Below, piece after piece: positions 14,773-23,598 of a stretch of 64,000 bases of DNA. The notes beneath the pieces are model-generated. The model saw nothing but the letters and a program-made list of their open reading frames with translations. It was not told the DNA's origin and ran no database searches. The position numbers and the translations under genes are program-made. Position 1 is the first letter of the stretch, and each line of letters opens with the position of its first letter. Source of the DNA: an uncultured Sphingomonadaceae bacterium (GTDB lineage: Bacteria; Pseudomonadota; Alphaproteobacteria; Sphingomonadales; Sphingomonadaceae); assembly GCA_937996655.1 (NCBI GenBank), contig CALKUK010000016.1, positions 62,001 through 126,000 on the forward strand, given 5' to 3'.

Positions 14773-16623
14773 TTACTTCGACGCCGCGATCCAGCTGTCG
14801 ATCTTCTTTTCCAGCACCGCGAGCGGAAGCGCGCCGGTGCCAAGGACCTGTTCGTGGAAGGCGCGGATATCGAACTTCGCGCCCAGTTCGGTCTCGGCCT
14901 TTTTGCGCAGCCGCTGGATGGTGAGCGCACCAACCTTATAAGCGAGCGCCTGGCTCGGGATGGCGATATAGCGTTCGACTTCGGCCGTCGCATCGGTGCG
15001 GCCCATGTCGGAATTGGCGAGCATGTAGTCAATTGACTGGTCGCGCGTCCAACCCTTGGCATGGATGCCCGTGTCTACGACGAGCCGCATCGCGCGCAGC
15101 ATCTCATCCGAAAGCGTCCCAAAGCGCTGATAGGGGTCTTTGTAGAAGCCCATCTCATAGCCCAGCGTTTCGGCATAAAGCCCCCAGCCTTCGACATAGG
15201 CTGTGTTGCCGCCAAAGCGCATGAACTTGGGCAGCTTTTCATTTTCCTGCGCGAGGCTGATCTGGAAGTGATGCCCGGGCGCCCCTTCATGCAGATAAAG
15301 CGTGGTCATGCCCGGCGTTGTCCGGCTCGGCAGATCATAAGCGTTGAAGTAGAAAATGCCCGGCCGCTTGCCATCGGGCGTGCCCGATTCATACGAACCG
15401 CCCGCTTCATATTTTTCGCGGAATTCCTCATAGGGCTGGATCTTGAGCGGCGCCTTGGGCAGCGTTGAAAAATAGGCACCGATCTTTGCATCGACCTGCT
15501 TGCCGATATCGTAAAAGCCCTGCGTCAGCGCCTCACGCGTCGGCTTTTTGAACTGCGGATCATTGCGCAGATAATCGAAGAACTCATTGAGCGTGCCCTT
15601 AAAGCCAACCTCCGACTTCACCTGCTCCATGCCGGTCTTGATGCGCGCCACTTCCGACAGACCCAGATTGTGGATCGTCTCTGCATCCATGGGCAGCGTC
15701 GTCGTGTTCTCGATGGAAATTTTATAGAGCTTATCCCCGCCCTTCATATATTTCAGGCCGACGCCGTCGCGTGCGACGGGCAGATAATCATTCTTCAGAT
15801 AATCGCGCAGGCGGCGATAGGCGGGGTAGATGCCCTGTTCGATGGTGACGCGATAGTCCGCCGCCAACCGGGCTTTATCGGCATCCGAAATGCCCGCAGG
15901 AAAATTCTGGATCGGCCCGTAATAAGGCGACTCCTCAGTCTTTTGCGCCAGCTGGGCGTCAAGCTGACCGATGACGTTGTTGATTGTCATCTTGGTTTCA
16001 ACCACGCCGGACTTCGCCCCTTCGCGGAAGCGGCCAATGACGCGGTCGAGATAAATGATGAATTCGCGGTGACGCTTCAGGGCGTTGTCATAATCCTGCA
16101 GCGTGTTGAACGGGGCGCCGCCCTTCCCGCTCGAAAAGGTCGGGTAGAAGGTGTGGAACCCAAAAAAGTGGTTGAGCGGCCGGACCTGATTGAGCTTCAA
16201 TATGTCCGGGCGGAAGGAAATGTCGGTCTGTTCAGTCTGCCATTTGAACACATCATAAGCGATCTGGTCGGTCGGGCTCAGCTGCGCCCGGTTGATCTTC
16301 TTGAGGCGGGCGATGTCGCTGTCATTGGCGCGCTTTTCGGCCGCATAATATGCGTCTGTGATGAAATCGCCGAAGCGGTCGGCATAACGCATGTCGCCGC
16401 GGAAGATGGCAAAGAGGGGGTTGCGTCGCTGGGACGCCTCATCGCTGTCTTCAAACAATTTGTGCAGATCGCGCGTGGCCTGATTTTCGGCGGCGGCTGC
16501 AGCGGCCGTGGCGGGCGCGGCATCGGCCGCCTGCGCAAACGCGGGGGCTGCCGCGAGCGCGAGAGGGGCCAACGCAAAAGGCGAAAGCGTGGCAAGAAGG
16601 CGAAGAGACATGGAACGGCGCAT
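14773..16623 (-). CDS. Exported DUF885 family protein (putative metallopeptidase)
   Basis: A 616-residue protein with a signal peptide (positively charged start, hydrophobic core to about residue 28, AFAQA cleavage-like site), so it acts in the periplasm or outside. The C-terminal half holds LYLHEGAPGHHFQ, the HExxPGHH-type metal motif of DUF885, with EGWGLYAETL downstream supplying a further acidic ligand. DUF885 proteins are thought to be zinc carboxypeptidase-like, but the substrate is unknown. An Ala-rich linker follows the signal peptide. Arginines at positions 2-3 are not a convincing Tat motif. Confidence 0.85.
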   Translation of the reverse strand: MRRSMSLRLLATLSPFALAPLALAAAPAFAQAADAAPATAAAAAAENQATRDLHKLFEDSDEASQRRNPLFAIFRGDMRYADRFGDFITDAYYAAEKRANDSDIARLKKINRAQLSPTDQIAYDVFKWQTEQTDISFRPDILKLNQVRPLNHFFGFHTFYPTFSSGKGGAPFNTLQDYDNALKRHREFIIYLDRVIGRFREGAKSGVVETKMTINNVIGQLDAQLAQKTEESPYYGPIQNFPAGISDADKARLAADYRVTIEQGIYPAYRRLRDYLKNDYLPVARDGVGLKYMKGGDKLYKISIENTTTLPMDAETIHNLGLSEVARIKTGMEQVKSEVGFKGTLNEFFDYLRNDPQFKKPTREALTQGFYDIGKQVDAKIGAYFSTLPKAPLKIQPYEEFREKYEAGGSYESGTPDGKRPGIFYFNAYDLPSRTTPGMTTLYLHEGAPGHHFQISLAQENEKLPKFMRFGGNTAYVEGWGLYAETLGYEMGFYKDPYQRFGTLSDEMLRAMRLVVDTGIHAKGWTRDQSIDYMLANSDMGRTDATAEVERYIAIPSQALAYKVGALTIQRLRKKAETELGAKFDIRAFHEQVLGTGALPLAVLEKKIDSWIAASK

Positions 16624-16985
16624 AAAGGCTTCCCCAATGAAAGGATGGTTGCCCCGTTCCTATCAGCAGCGCGCGTGCCACTCCACCCCGTTCGACCAAC
16701 GCCCCGCCCGGATCGACCAAGGCCCCTCCGCCAAGCCCCAAAAAAATGGCGCGGACCCCAAAAAGAGATCCGGGCCACCGCCCTTGTGCGAAGGGCGACA
16801 GGTGTAACGCCAACAGGGAACACACGTCACATCAATACGCGAGCGGTGACGCGACTTGGCTTATCGCCGAGTCGCGCTGAACGGACGCGGAATGAAGTTG
16901 TCAGCATTCCGAAAGGCGCGTTTATCTGCCGTTCAGCGTGACGTCATGACGGCGGGTGCGAGGGAGGGATGTCAGAAAGGACGTT
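16624..16985. other. 362-base gap with a cluster of strong hairpins, no gene seen
   Basis: No plausible ORF is seen between the two minus-strand genes. It contains CGTCAC/GTGACG (16824-16829 with 16846-16851), a 10-bp hairpin with one wobble pair (16851-16860 with 16866-16875, loop TTATC), and a nested palindrome whose 10-bp outer arms CGCTGAACGG / CCGTTCAGCG (16875-16884, 16929-16938) enclose GGAATG / CATTCC (16889-16894, 16905-16910). The left part, 16624-16800, shows nothing recognisable beyond the probable DUF885 promoter. Confidence 0.6.
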
Positions 16986-17699
16986 TCAGGAATCGTCTGC
17001 CATCCCGTCTGTTCGGGTGCGCGCCATCATCACCGGCGCGAACAAGAGCATGGGCGCATCGATGATGAAATGGGCAAGGCTTGCGGACCAATATCCCGCG
17101 CGCAGGAATATGAGGGTCAACAGCGCTCCGGTTGCGGCAACAAAGAGGAGATGGACAGGGCTCCAGGATGCACGGTGCGCGATGACAAACATAAAGAGCG
17201 GCACCACAAGCGCGATCGCACTGGTCCCGGTGACCGACATCAGAAGCGGAATCGGGATGGCCCGAAACAGGAGTTCCTCAACCAGCGCCGCAGTGATGAG
17301 GATGAAGACCCGCGCGGCCAAAGGCATGGTCGCAATTTTTTGGAGGACGTCGGCATTTGCCGCATGATCGAACCCCGCCTTTCGCGCAAAGGCCAGATAG
17401 GCCGGAAAGATCAATAGGCCAGCAATGCCGCCGCCCATGCCCCAAAGCAGCATCGGCAACAGAGGCGCGGATTGCAGTGTCAGGGGCGGGTCCAGCCTGC
17501 CCGACAGCGACAGCGTAACACCCGCCACGAGCCACATCCCGACAGCACCGACGGCCATCTGCCGGGTGAAGGCGTGCCCAAAGGCGCCGCGGCGGCGCAT
17601 ATGCACGAGGGTCAGGGGCCCGAGCAGCGCGAGCGCAATGAGGAGTTCCGGGCCTGCGAATGCATTGATGTGGGTCACTATTGCCATTCCCCTTGCCAT
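16986..17699 (-). CDS. CPBP-family intramembrane glutamic endopeptidase
   Basis: A 237-residue multi-pass membrane protein (about seven to eight hydrophobic segments). The family signature is present: EELLFR (E141, E142, R146), then FVIAH, and a final HFIID in place of the more usual HxxxN. Bacterial CPBP proteins cleave within membranes or confer bacteriocin self-protection; the substrate here is unknown. The start is uncertain: ATGs at 17699 and 17687 and a GTG at 17678 are all possible, with AGGGG lying ten bases before the GTG. Confidence 0.8.
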   Translation of the reverse strand: MARGMAIVTHINAFAGPELLIALALLGPLTLVHMRRRGAFGHAFTRQMAVGAVGMWLVAGVTLSLSGRLDPPLTLQSAPLLPMLLWGMGGGIAGLLIFPAYLAFARKAGFDHAANADVLQKIATMPLAARVFILITAALVEELLFRAIPIPLLMSVTGTSAIALVVPLFMFVIAHRASWSPVHLLFVAATGALLTLIFLRAGYWSASLAHFIIDAPMLLFAPVMMARTRTDGMADDS

Positions 17700-17735
17700 T
17701 CGGATGACAAATCAACGCATCCGGCTGCCTGGCCA

Positions 17736-18404
17736 TCAAACCCAGAATTTCTCCCGGAACCATTTGGTCACGATATATTTCGTGCCCGCATTAACCGGCA
17801 GGCCGGCATGGAGCGTGGCCGGATTGGGCGTGCCATCGGCCTGCATATTGTTCCACAGCACCAGCATGCCGCGGCGGGGGGTAACGGTCATGCCCGCAAT
17901 GGGAAATTCGGTTTCCCCGCCTGATGCCGGTTCATTGAGATAAACCATCGCGGTCCAGCTGCGCTGGCCACCCTGTTTGGCCATATCTTCCCAATAGACG
18001 GTGTTCTTGAAAAAATGGTCGTGATGCGCCTTGAACTGCTGGCCGACCTCGTAAACCTGCCCCTGCAGCGTCTCGCCATGGCGGTCATCAATGCCCATCA
18101 ATGTGCAGATGCGGGCCTCCACCTTTTCCACCAGCGCGTCATAAGGCGAGAGGTTGCAGCTGTCGCTCGTCCGGAAATCGGGGTCGGAATGTTTGGCGAG
18201 CAGGCCCGAGGGCTGACGCCCCTTGTTGATGAGGGCGATCAGGTCTTCGCATTCGGTGGGCGTCATGAAATCCTGCACGCAATAGAGCGTGAGGTTATTC
18301 TGTTCGACAAGCTGCGCGCGGCCGGAGGCCTTGAGCTTGCGCGCGACGATCCGGCCCAGCTCGGCCAGCCGCTCCTCGGACGATTTGAGCTTGATCTTGG
18401 CCAT
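17736..18404 (-). CDS. 2-oxoglutarate/Fe(II) dioxygenase, prolyl 4-hydroxylase type
   Basis: A 222-residue cytosolic oxygenase. The iron triad is visible as H127-x-D129 (KAHHDHF) and H199 (TLHAG), with K209 (AGTKYIVTKW) as the 2-oxoglutarate carboxylate ligand. The layout matches prolyl 4-hydroxylase alpha-subunit homologues, with the SGGETEF strand and a RRGMLVLW strand before the distal histidine. The substrate is unknown. It starts 12 bases after the amidohydrolase stop on the same strand and probably shares its transcript. Confidence 0.88.
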   Translation of the reverse strand: MAKIKLKSSEERLAELGRIVARKLKASGRAQLVEQNNLTLYCVQDFMTPTECEDLIALINKGRQPSGLLAKHSDPDFRTSDSCNLSPYDALVEKVEARICTLMGIDDRHGETLQGQVYEVGQQFKAHHDHFFKNTVYWEDMAKQGGQRSWTAMVYLNEPASGGETEFPIAGMTVTPRRGMLVLWNNMQADGTPNPATLHAGLPVNAGTKYIVTKWFREKFWV

Positions 18405-18416
18405 GCCTCTGCTCCG

Positions 18417-19685
18417 TCAGTCGATGATGCGGCCGCGGGCCATCACAAAGCCAACTTTTTCAAGGGTGCGCACATCCGTCAACGGATCCCCGTCAACAGC
18501 GATAATATCCGCCGAATAACCGGGCGCGATCCGGCCAATCTCGTTCTCTTTGTCGAGCAGCTTGGCCGCAACCGTCGTCGCACTGGCGAGCGCTTCGCGC
18601 GGGGTCAGCCCGCCCCAATCGACCATCAACGCAAATTCCCCAGCATTGCGGCCATGGTCAAAAACGCCTGCATCCGTCCCGAAGGCGATGGTCACGCCTT
18701 CGGCCCGGGCGAGCTTAAGCGCCTTGCCAGCCTGCGCGACGGCCTCGCGCCCCTTGGCCTCAACCGTGGGGGTGTAGATGCCCTTGCCAAGCCGTTCCTT
18801 CACGCCCTGCAACGCCATCAGCGTCGGCACCATCGCAGTGCCACTGGCCTTCATCGCCTTCACGGCAGCAAGGTCTGCGAAGGTCGCATGATCCGCTGTA
18901 TCAATCCCCGCTTTGGCGACAGCCTCCACGCCGCGCGCGCCATGCGCGTGCGCTGCCACCCGCAGGCCAAGGCTGTGCGCGGTATCGGCAATGGATTTAA
19001 GTTCGGCATCGGTGAAATGCTGGCCCAGACCGCGGCCCTGCTGTGACAGGACACCGCCGGTGGCCGTAATCTTGATGACGTCGGCCCCATTCTTGGACGC
19101 CTGCCGCACGCGCGCCGCGCACTGGTCTGCCCCGGTGCAGGTGTTGCCCGCATCCAGCGCCGCATTCACTTCGGGCCGATAGCCTGAGACGTCGCCGTGT
19201 CCGCCGATGATCGAGATGGCCGAGCCTGCCGAAACGATCCGTGGGCCCGGAATGAGGCCATTTGCCGTCGCATCGCGCAGCGCAAAGCCGCCACGCGGGG
19301 CCGAGCCAAGATCGCGCACCGTCGTGAAGCCAGCCTTCACCGTCGTCAGCGCATTGTGCGCGCCGACCAGCGCCAGATAGTCATCGGTCACCACCGCTTC
19401 GTCGCGGAAATCGCCGCCGGGGGTGCTCTCCAGATGGACGTGCATGTCGATCAGGCCGGGGAGCACCGTCTTGTCGCGCAGCTCGACCACACGCGCCTCG
19501 GCGGGGGCGGCGGTATAGCCATCGGCGATAGAGACGATCTTGCCATCGGTGACGGTGATGGTCGCAGGGCCAGTGGCCGGCCGCGCCGCATCGGTGATGA
19601 GTCTGCCCGCATGAATGATGACCGTTTCGGCCTGCGCGCCCGAAAGCGCCGTTGCCGCCATCATGGCCGCCAGAAAGACTCGCAT
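18417..19685 (-). CDS. Exported metal-dependent amidohydrolase (imidazolonepropionase/prolidase-like)
   Basis: A 422-residue enzyme with a signal peptide (MRVFLAAMMAATALSGAQA). Amidohydrolase-superfamily metal ligands are visible: LIDMHVHLES early, AAHAHG in the middle, and FGTDAG near residue 325. The carboxylated-lysine region reads DVIKITATGGV. Members near this sequence are annotated as Xaa-Pro dipeptidases or imidazolonepropionases; the substrate cannot be told from sequence. AGGAGAATGTG just before the ATG at 19685 fixes the start and excludes upstream in-frame ATGs. Confidence 0.87.
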   Translation of the reverse strand: MRVFLAAMMAATALSGAQAETVIIHAGRLITDAARPATGPATITVTDGKIVSIADGYTAAPAEARVVELRDKTVLPGLIDMHVHLESTPGGDFRDEAVVTDDYLALVGAHNALTTVKAGFTTVRDLGSAPRGGFALRDATANGLIPGPRIVSAGSAISIIGGHGDVSGYRPEVNAALDAGNTCTGADQCAARVRQASKNGADVIKITATGGVLSQQGRGLGQHFTDAELKSIADTAHSLGLRVAAHAHGARGVEAVAKAGIDTADHATFADLAAVKAMKASGTAMVPTLMALQGVKERLGKGIYTPTVEAKGREAVAQAGKALKLARAEGVTIAFGTDAGVFDHGRNAGEFALMVDWGGLTPREALASATTVAAKLLDKENEIGRIAPGYSADIIAVDGDPLTDVRTLEKVGFVMARGRIID

Positions 19686-19764
19686 CACATTCTCCTGCAT
19701 ATTGAAGCGCTTCAATTGCGCAGGCGGGGGCACGCTTGCAAGCGGATATCGCTGTCGTGTCGCC

Positions 19765-20070
19765 TCAACGTGTCTCCACCGTCAGCGCTTCAATCTCGAG
19801 GAGGGTACGCTCGCCATCGGGCTTTGTGCCGGTGACGACGATGTCGGCAACGAGATGGCCGGGGAGATCAAACTCGTGATCAGGCAAGAGGGCTGCAATC
19901 TCTGCGGCACGGGCGGGGCCGACCGAGAGCGCGACCCAGTGGCGGGCGCCGGTGAAAGTGACGCTGGCCCAGGGGCGTTCCTGCGAGGTGGGGATTTCGG
20001 CAGGGGTTGCGAGTTTCAGGAGCGCAGTGGTCAGCGCGCGGTGGGCGTTGGCGGACTTGGGTTCTGACAT
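19765..20070 (-). CDS. Hypothetical protein in the S24-regulator island
   Basis: A 101-residue protein that I do not recognise. It looks like a small alpha/beta fold with no signal peptide or membrane segment: a helical N-terminus, then WASVTFTGARHWVALSV, a helix, and strands HLVADIVVTGTK and RTLLEIEALTVE. Its ATG overlaps the upstream stop by one base (TAATG), so it is translated with the small HTH protein. Both are probably repressed from the operator described at 20294-20346. Confidence 0.65.
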   Translation of the reverse strand: MSEPKSANAHRALTTALLKLATPAEIPTSQERPWASVTFTGARHWVALSVGPARAAEIAALLPDHEFDLPGHLVADIVVTGTKPDGERTLLEIEALTVETR

Positions 20071-20261
20071 TAGCGGGTCTCCTTCTGGGTCTCTTGAGCG
20101 GCGATGAAATCCCGCACGCGGCGCACCATCGTGCTGCGCATTTCACGACCGGCGCGGACATCGAACACCAGACGCGGGTCACGCGCGGCGAGCCTGCCGA
20201 AACGTGCCGGGCGCATCCCCGTCCGCCGCAGGAAAAGCTCGATTTCGCGTCTTATATTCAC
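20070..20261 (-). CDS. Small HTH-like protein, divergent from the S24 regulator
   Basis: A 63-residue basic protein. The pattern MRPARFGRLAARDPRLVFDVRAGREMRSTMVRRVRDF resembles a compact helix-turn-helix seen in sphingomonad small regulators. I start it at the GTG of 20261, which has GGAG eight bases upstream; the open frame reaches further but runs through the operator region. Its location opposite an XRE/S24 protein recalls a Cro/CI-like pair, but that is inference from layout only. Confidence 0.6.
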   Translation of the reverse strand: MNIRREIELFLRRTGMRPARFGRLAARDPRLVFDVRAGREMRSTMVRRVRDFIAAQETQKETR

Positions 20262-20293
20262 CTTTTGTTCTCCACCGTCTTGCCGTCGAGTCG

Positions 20294-20346
20294 CGTTAGG
20301 ATTTTTCCTTTTTTCACCGTCAAATCCTACTTGTCTAGGATTTTTC
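20294..20346. promoter_or_regulatory. Divergent promoter/operator with three TAGGATTT half-sites
   Basis: TAGGATTTTTC occurs twice in direct orientation (20297-20307 and 20336-20346), and AAATCCTA (20322-20329) forms an inverted pair with the second copy around a six-base spacer. On the minus strand a TTGACG box (20323-20318) overlaps the middle half-site, and a possible -10 (CCTAAC) overlaps the first. On the plus strand a TTGTCT box overlaps the palindrome. The S24 regulator binding here is inference. Confidence 0.6.
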
Positions 20347-20364
20347 TTATCGGTATGAAGAGAC

Positions 20365-21012
20365 ATGGAAAATGTGCGCGACACGCTGGATCGGCTCATC
20401 CGGGACCGGGGGGAGGACTATGCCGCTTTGTCACGGCTGATCGGCCGCAACCCCGCTTATATTCAGCAATTCATCCATCGCGGCAGCCCGCGCCGGCTGG
20501 CCGAAGGGGATCGCAAGCTGCTCGCCCGTTATCTGGGCGTGGACGAATCGCTGTTGGGTGGACCGGCGGCCGTCCCCGTTGCGGGCGATATGGTCGCCGT
20601 GCCGCGTCTGGCGGTGGAGGCTTCTGCTGGCCCCGGCGCCTTGGCGAACCGGGAAGACACAATTTCCCGCTTCGGCTTTGACGCGCGCTGGCTGCGCACC
20701 GTTGCCTCTAGCCCGCATAATGTCTCCGCCATCTCCGTGCGCGGCGAATCGATGCTGCCGACCCTGTCGGAAGGCGATGAGATTCTGGTCGATCGCGGCG
20801 ATGCGGCAGACCGGCTGCGCGACGGCATCTACGTGTTGCGGGTGGAAGAGGCGCTGCTCGTGAAGCGGATTGCGCTCAACCCCGCGGGCATTGGCGGGCG
20901 GCGACTATCGATCCGCAGCGACAACCCGGCCTATCCCGATTGGGAGGATTGTGACCCGGCGGCGGTCCAGATTATCGGCCGCGTCATCTGGGTCGGCAGG
21001 CGCATGGCCTGA
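20365..21012 (+). CDS. XRE-HTH / peptidase S24 (LexA/CI-like) regulator
   Basis: A 215-residue protein with an N-terminal HTH (ALSRLIGRNPAYIQQFIHRG, about residues 21-40) and a C-terminal S24 domain carrying S129 in GESMLPTL and K167 in LLVKRIAL, the Ser-Lys dyad of LexA/CI autoproteases. An Ala-Gly pair (A88-G89) sits where LexA-type proteins cleave, so autocleavage is possible. GAAGAG precedes the ATG. It faces two small genes over a half-site triad and likely controls itself and them. No prophage genes accompany it. Confidence 0.85.
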   Translation: MENVRDTLDRLIRDRGEDYAALSRLIGRNPAYIQQFIHRGSPRRLAEGDRKLLARYLGVDESLLGGPAAVPVAGDMVAVPRLAVEASAGPGALANREDTISRFGFDARWLRTVASSPHNVSAISVRGESMLPTLSEGDEILVDRGDAADRLRDGIYVLRVEEALLVKRIALNPAGIGGRRLSIRSDNPAYPDWEDCDPAAVQIIGRVIWVGRRMA

Positions 21013-21021
21013 TCCGGGCGC

Positions 21022-21198
21022 CTAGCGCTTCCGGTCAAACATCCAGAACGCGAGGGCGATCACCACCCCCAGCGCCGAGCCGGCCAACAGGCCAAGGGTC
21101 GACTGCTGGTAGAGGACACCGATGAGGCCGCCTGCGAGGATGGAAAGGGCCAAAGGCCCACCGGCGGCACGGGGATCTGATTTTTTGGGTTCGGTCAT
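21022..21198 (-). CDS. Small two-helix membrane protein
   Basis: A 58-residue protein with a charged start (MTEPKKSDPR) and two hydrophobic segments (about residues 12-29 and 34-52) ending in basic residues (FDRKR). I start it at the ATG of 21198, with AGAAG six bases upstream; an ATG at 21204 is nearly as good. The shape recalls AtpI-like or other small inner-membrane proteins, but I cannot name it. It is convergent with the S24 regulator. Confidence 0.55.
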   Translation of the reverse strand: MTEPKKSDPRAAGGPLALSILAGGLIGVLYQQSTLGLLAGSALGVVIALAFWMFDRKR

Positions 21199-21363
21199 GC
21201 GCATCTTCTGCCACTGCCGGACACAAAACGCCAGCCCGCCCAGGCGGACGATGCCCTTTTGGACATGGTGAACGCAACCTTCACCGCATTTGGGCACGGC
21301 CTGCAAAGGGCCAGGCTTTAAAGACATTTGTCCGCATTTTGCCGAACCGGAGTCCTGCCGCGC

Positions 21364-21567
21364 ATGTCCAGCTTCTTTGTCGATCGCGCCGGGGCAGACC
21401 TTGCCGCTGAATTCATGGCGCTGTTTGGCAAAGAGGCCTCACGCGAAGCCGCCGGGCGCGCGCGTCGGTTCCGGGATCGCGGCAATGTGATCGGTTATTG
21501 CCGCTGGCGTCAGGTTGAACGGCTGATCAGCGCGCTAGAGGATGGACAGGGCGCAACCCACCATTAA
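21364..21567 (+). CDS. Small conserved-looking hypothetical protein
   Basis: A 67-residue soluble protein (MSSFFVDRAGADLAAEF ... NVIGYCRWRQVERLI). The frame opens 36 bases earlier, but the ATG at 21364 gives the more natural N-terminus. It looks helical and amphipathic, and its codon use is like its neighbours. I do not recognise a domain. It stands 87 bases before tamA on the same strand. Confidence 0.55.
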   Translation: MSSFFVDRAGADLAAEFMALFGKEASREAAGRARRFRDRGNVIGYCRWRQVERLISALEDGQGATHH

Positions 21568-21654
21568 GCGCGTTGTGCCGGGTCTCTGATTTATCTGACG
21601 CTTGCCCGAAAGGGAGCGCTTCCGCTCAGCCATGGGACGCGATAGAGCAGGGAT

Positions 21655-23598
21655 ATGAAGTCCGGCCTCCTGTGTCGTGTCGCGCCCGTCGCCCTGACCG
21701 TAGCGCTGGCCGTTGCCGTTCCTGCGGCGGCGCAGGACGTGCCTGCGCCTGACCAACCAGCCCCCACCTCCAACACACCGCTCGACCCGGAATCTCCCTT
21801 GGCCGATCTGCCCGATATCGGTGTCGACTGGCCTGATCTGCCCGCCGAGGAAGCCGGAGAGCAGGCCGCCAGTGTCGACAGCGCTGACGAACAGGGCCGC
21901 CGCTATTCGGTGACCCTGGCGGGGGTGCCCGCCGCGCCAGAAAACCAGATTGGGCAGCGCTTTGATGCTCTGTCAGCGCTGAAGACGGGGGCTACCAAGC
22001 CCGCCAACGTCGCGCAGATTGACAGGCGTGCGCGCGATGACACCGCCTTGCTCGCAGAACTGCTGCGCGCCGACGGCTATTATGACGCGCGCGTGGACTC
22101 CGATATCGAAGCCGTTGGCGACCGCATTGCGGTGACCCTAACGATCGAACCGGGGCCGCTTTACACCTTTGGTGAGATCCGCGTGTCCGGCCTTGAAGGC
22201 AACGGGGCGCTGCGCGAGGCCTTCAACGTCAATGTGCAGGACAGCGTGGACGCCGATGATGTGACGCTGGCGGAAACAACGCTCAAATCCAAACTGGCCA
22301 ATGACGGCTATCCCTTTGCCAAAGTCACTCCGCCCGACGTTGTGGTGGACCATGACACGCGAACCGCCGCGCTGGAGGTCCATGTCGATACCGGCGGCAA
22401 ACGCAATTTCGGGCAGATCCTGGCGCGCGGGGAAAAGATGCCCTTTGGGGCCAAACACATCGGCGTCATTGCCCGCTTCAAACCGGGGGAGCCCTATAAT
22501 CAGGCCGATATTGATGACCTGAAGCGCGCGCTGATCGCCACCGGCCTCATCTCTTCGGTCGATGTCAGCCCTGTGGAAACCGGCGATCCGCAGACCGCCG
22601 ATGTCGCCGTCACCATGTCGCCGGCCCCGGTGCGGACAATTGCGGCAGAAGCGGGCTATGGCACCGGCGAAGGTTTCCGCCTGTCGGCCAGCTGGACGCA
22701 CCGCAATTTGATCAAACCCGAAGGGGCCGTGATCTTAAGCGGCGTGGTCGGCACGCGCGAACAGGCGGTGGCCGGCACGCTGCGCCAGTCCAACTGGCAG
22801 CGGCGGGACTGGGTTTTGAACGCGCGGGTTGCGGCCAGCAATCTGGAACAGCCGGCTTATGCTGCCCGCACTTTTGAGATTTCCGCCAACATCGAACGGC
22901 AGACCAACATCATCTGGCAAAAGAAATGGATCTGGAGCGCGGGGTTTGAACTGCTCGCCTCGGACGAACGCGACATTGTGGCGCGCGGCGGATCGCGGCA
23001 GACCTATTTCATCGGCGCTGTGCCTTCGACATTGGCGTATGACGGTTCAGACGATCTGCTGGACCCCAAGCGCGGCTTCCGCTTGAGCGGACGCCTCTCG
23101 CCCGAAGGATCCCTCCAGGGCGGGTTTAATGGCTATATCCGCGCGCTCATCGATGGCAGCGCCTATGTGCCGTTGGGGGCGAAAACCGTGATCGCCGGAC
23201 GGGCGCGGCTCGGCGCAATCACCGGCACCGCGCTCGACAATATCGCGCCGTCACGTCGCTATTATGCAGGCGGCGGCGGATCAGTGCGCGGCTTCAGCTA
23301 TCAAGATATCGGCCCCCGCGATGCGTTTGGAGACCCTGTGGGCGGACGCAGCCTCGCTGAATTCTCGCTAGAAGCGCGTGTCCGCTTTGGCACATTCGGC
23401 GTCGTGCCCTTTGTCGATGCGGGCAACATCTACACCGGCAGCCTGCCGCGCCTCGACAAGATGCGCTTTGGCGCGGGCATTGGTGCGCGCTATTATTCGA
23501 CCTTCGGCCCCATTCGCATCGATGTCGGCACGCCCATCAACCGGCGCACGGGGGAAGCGCGGGTCGCCGTCTATGTCTCCTTGGGTCAGGCCTTCTGA
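21655..23598 (+). CDS. tamA: TamA-like outer membrane assembly protein (BamA/Omp85 family)
   Basis: A 647-residue outer-membrane protein. A signal peptide ends near residue 24 (PAAAQD); POTRA domains follow (FGEIRVSGLEGNG near residue 170, and a later repeat with GEPYNQADIDDLKRAL); the C-terminal half is a 16-strand D15-type barrel with GGGGSVRGFSYQDIGPRD and a terminal aromatic strand ending GQAF. Together with TamB it helps insert proteins and move lipids to the outer membrane. Its stop overlaps the tamB start by one base. Confidence 0.92.
   Translation: MKSGLLCRVAPVALTVALAVAVPAAAQDVPAPDQPAPTSNTPLDPESPLADLPDIGVDWPDLPAEEAGEQAASVDSADEQGRRYSVTLAGVPAAPENQIGQRFDALSALKTGATKPANVAQIDRRARDDTALLAELLRADGYYDARVDSDIEAVGDRIAVTLTIEPGPLYTFGEIRVSGLEGNGALREAFNVNVQDSVDADDVTLAETTLKSKLANDGYPFAKVTPPDVVVDHDTRTAALEVHVDTGGKRNFGQILARGEKMPFGAKHIGVIARFKPGEPYNQADIDDLKRALIATGLISSVDVSPVETGDPQTADVAVTMSPAPVRTIAAEAGYGTGEGFRLSASWTHRNLIKPEGAVILSGVVGTREQAVAGTLRQSNWQRRDWVLNARVAASNLEQPAYAARTFEISANIERQTNIIWQKKWIWSAGFELLASDERDIVARGGSRQTYFIGAVPSTLAYDGSDDLLDPKRGFRLSGRLSPEGSLQGGFNGYIRALIDGSAYVPLGAKTVIAGRARLGAITGTALDNIAPSRRYYAGGGGSVRGFSYQDIGPRDAFGDPVGGRSLAEFSLEARVRFGTFGVVPFVDAGNIYTGSLPRLDKMRFGAGIGARYYSTFGPIRIDVGTPINRRTGEARVAVYVSLGQAF

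Noticed and set aside
16818..16842. A possible EcfG general-stress promoter (GGAAC followed 16 bases later by CG)
   Set aside because: The -10 half reads CGCG rather than CGTT, and no gene follows on that strand.
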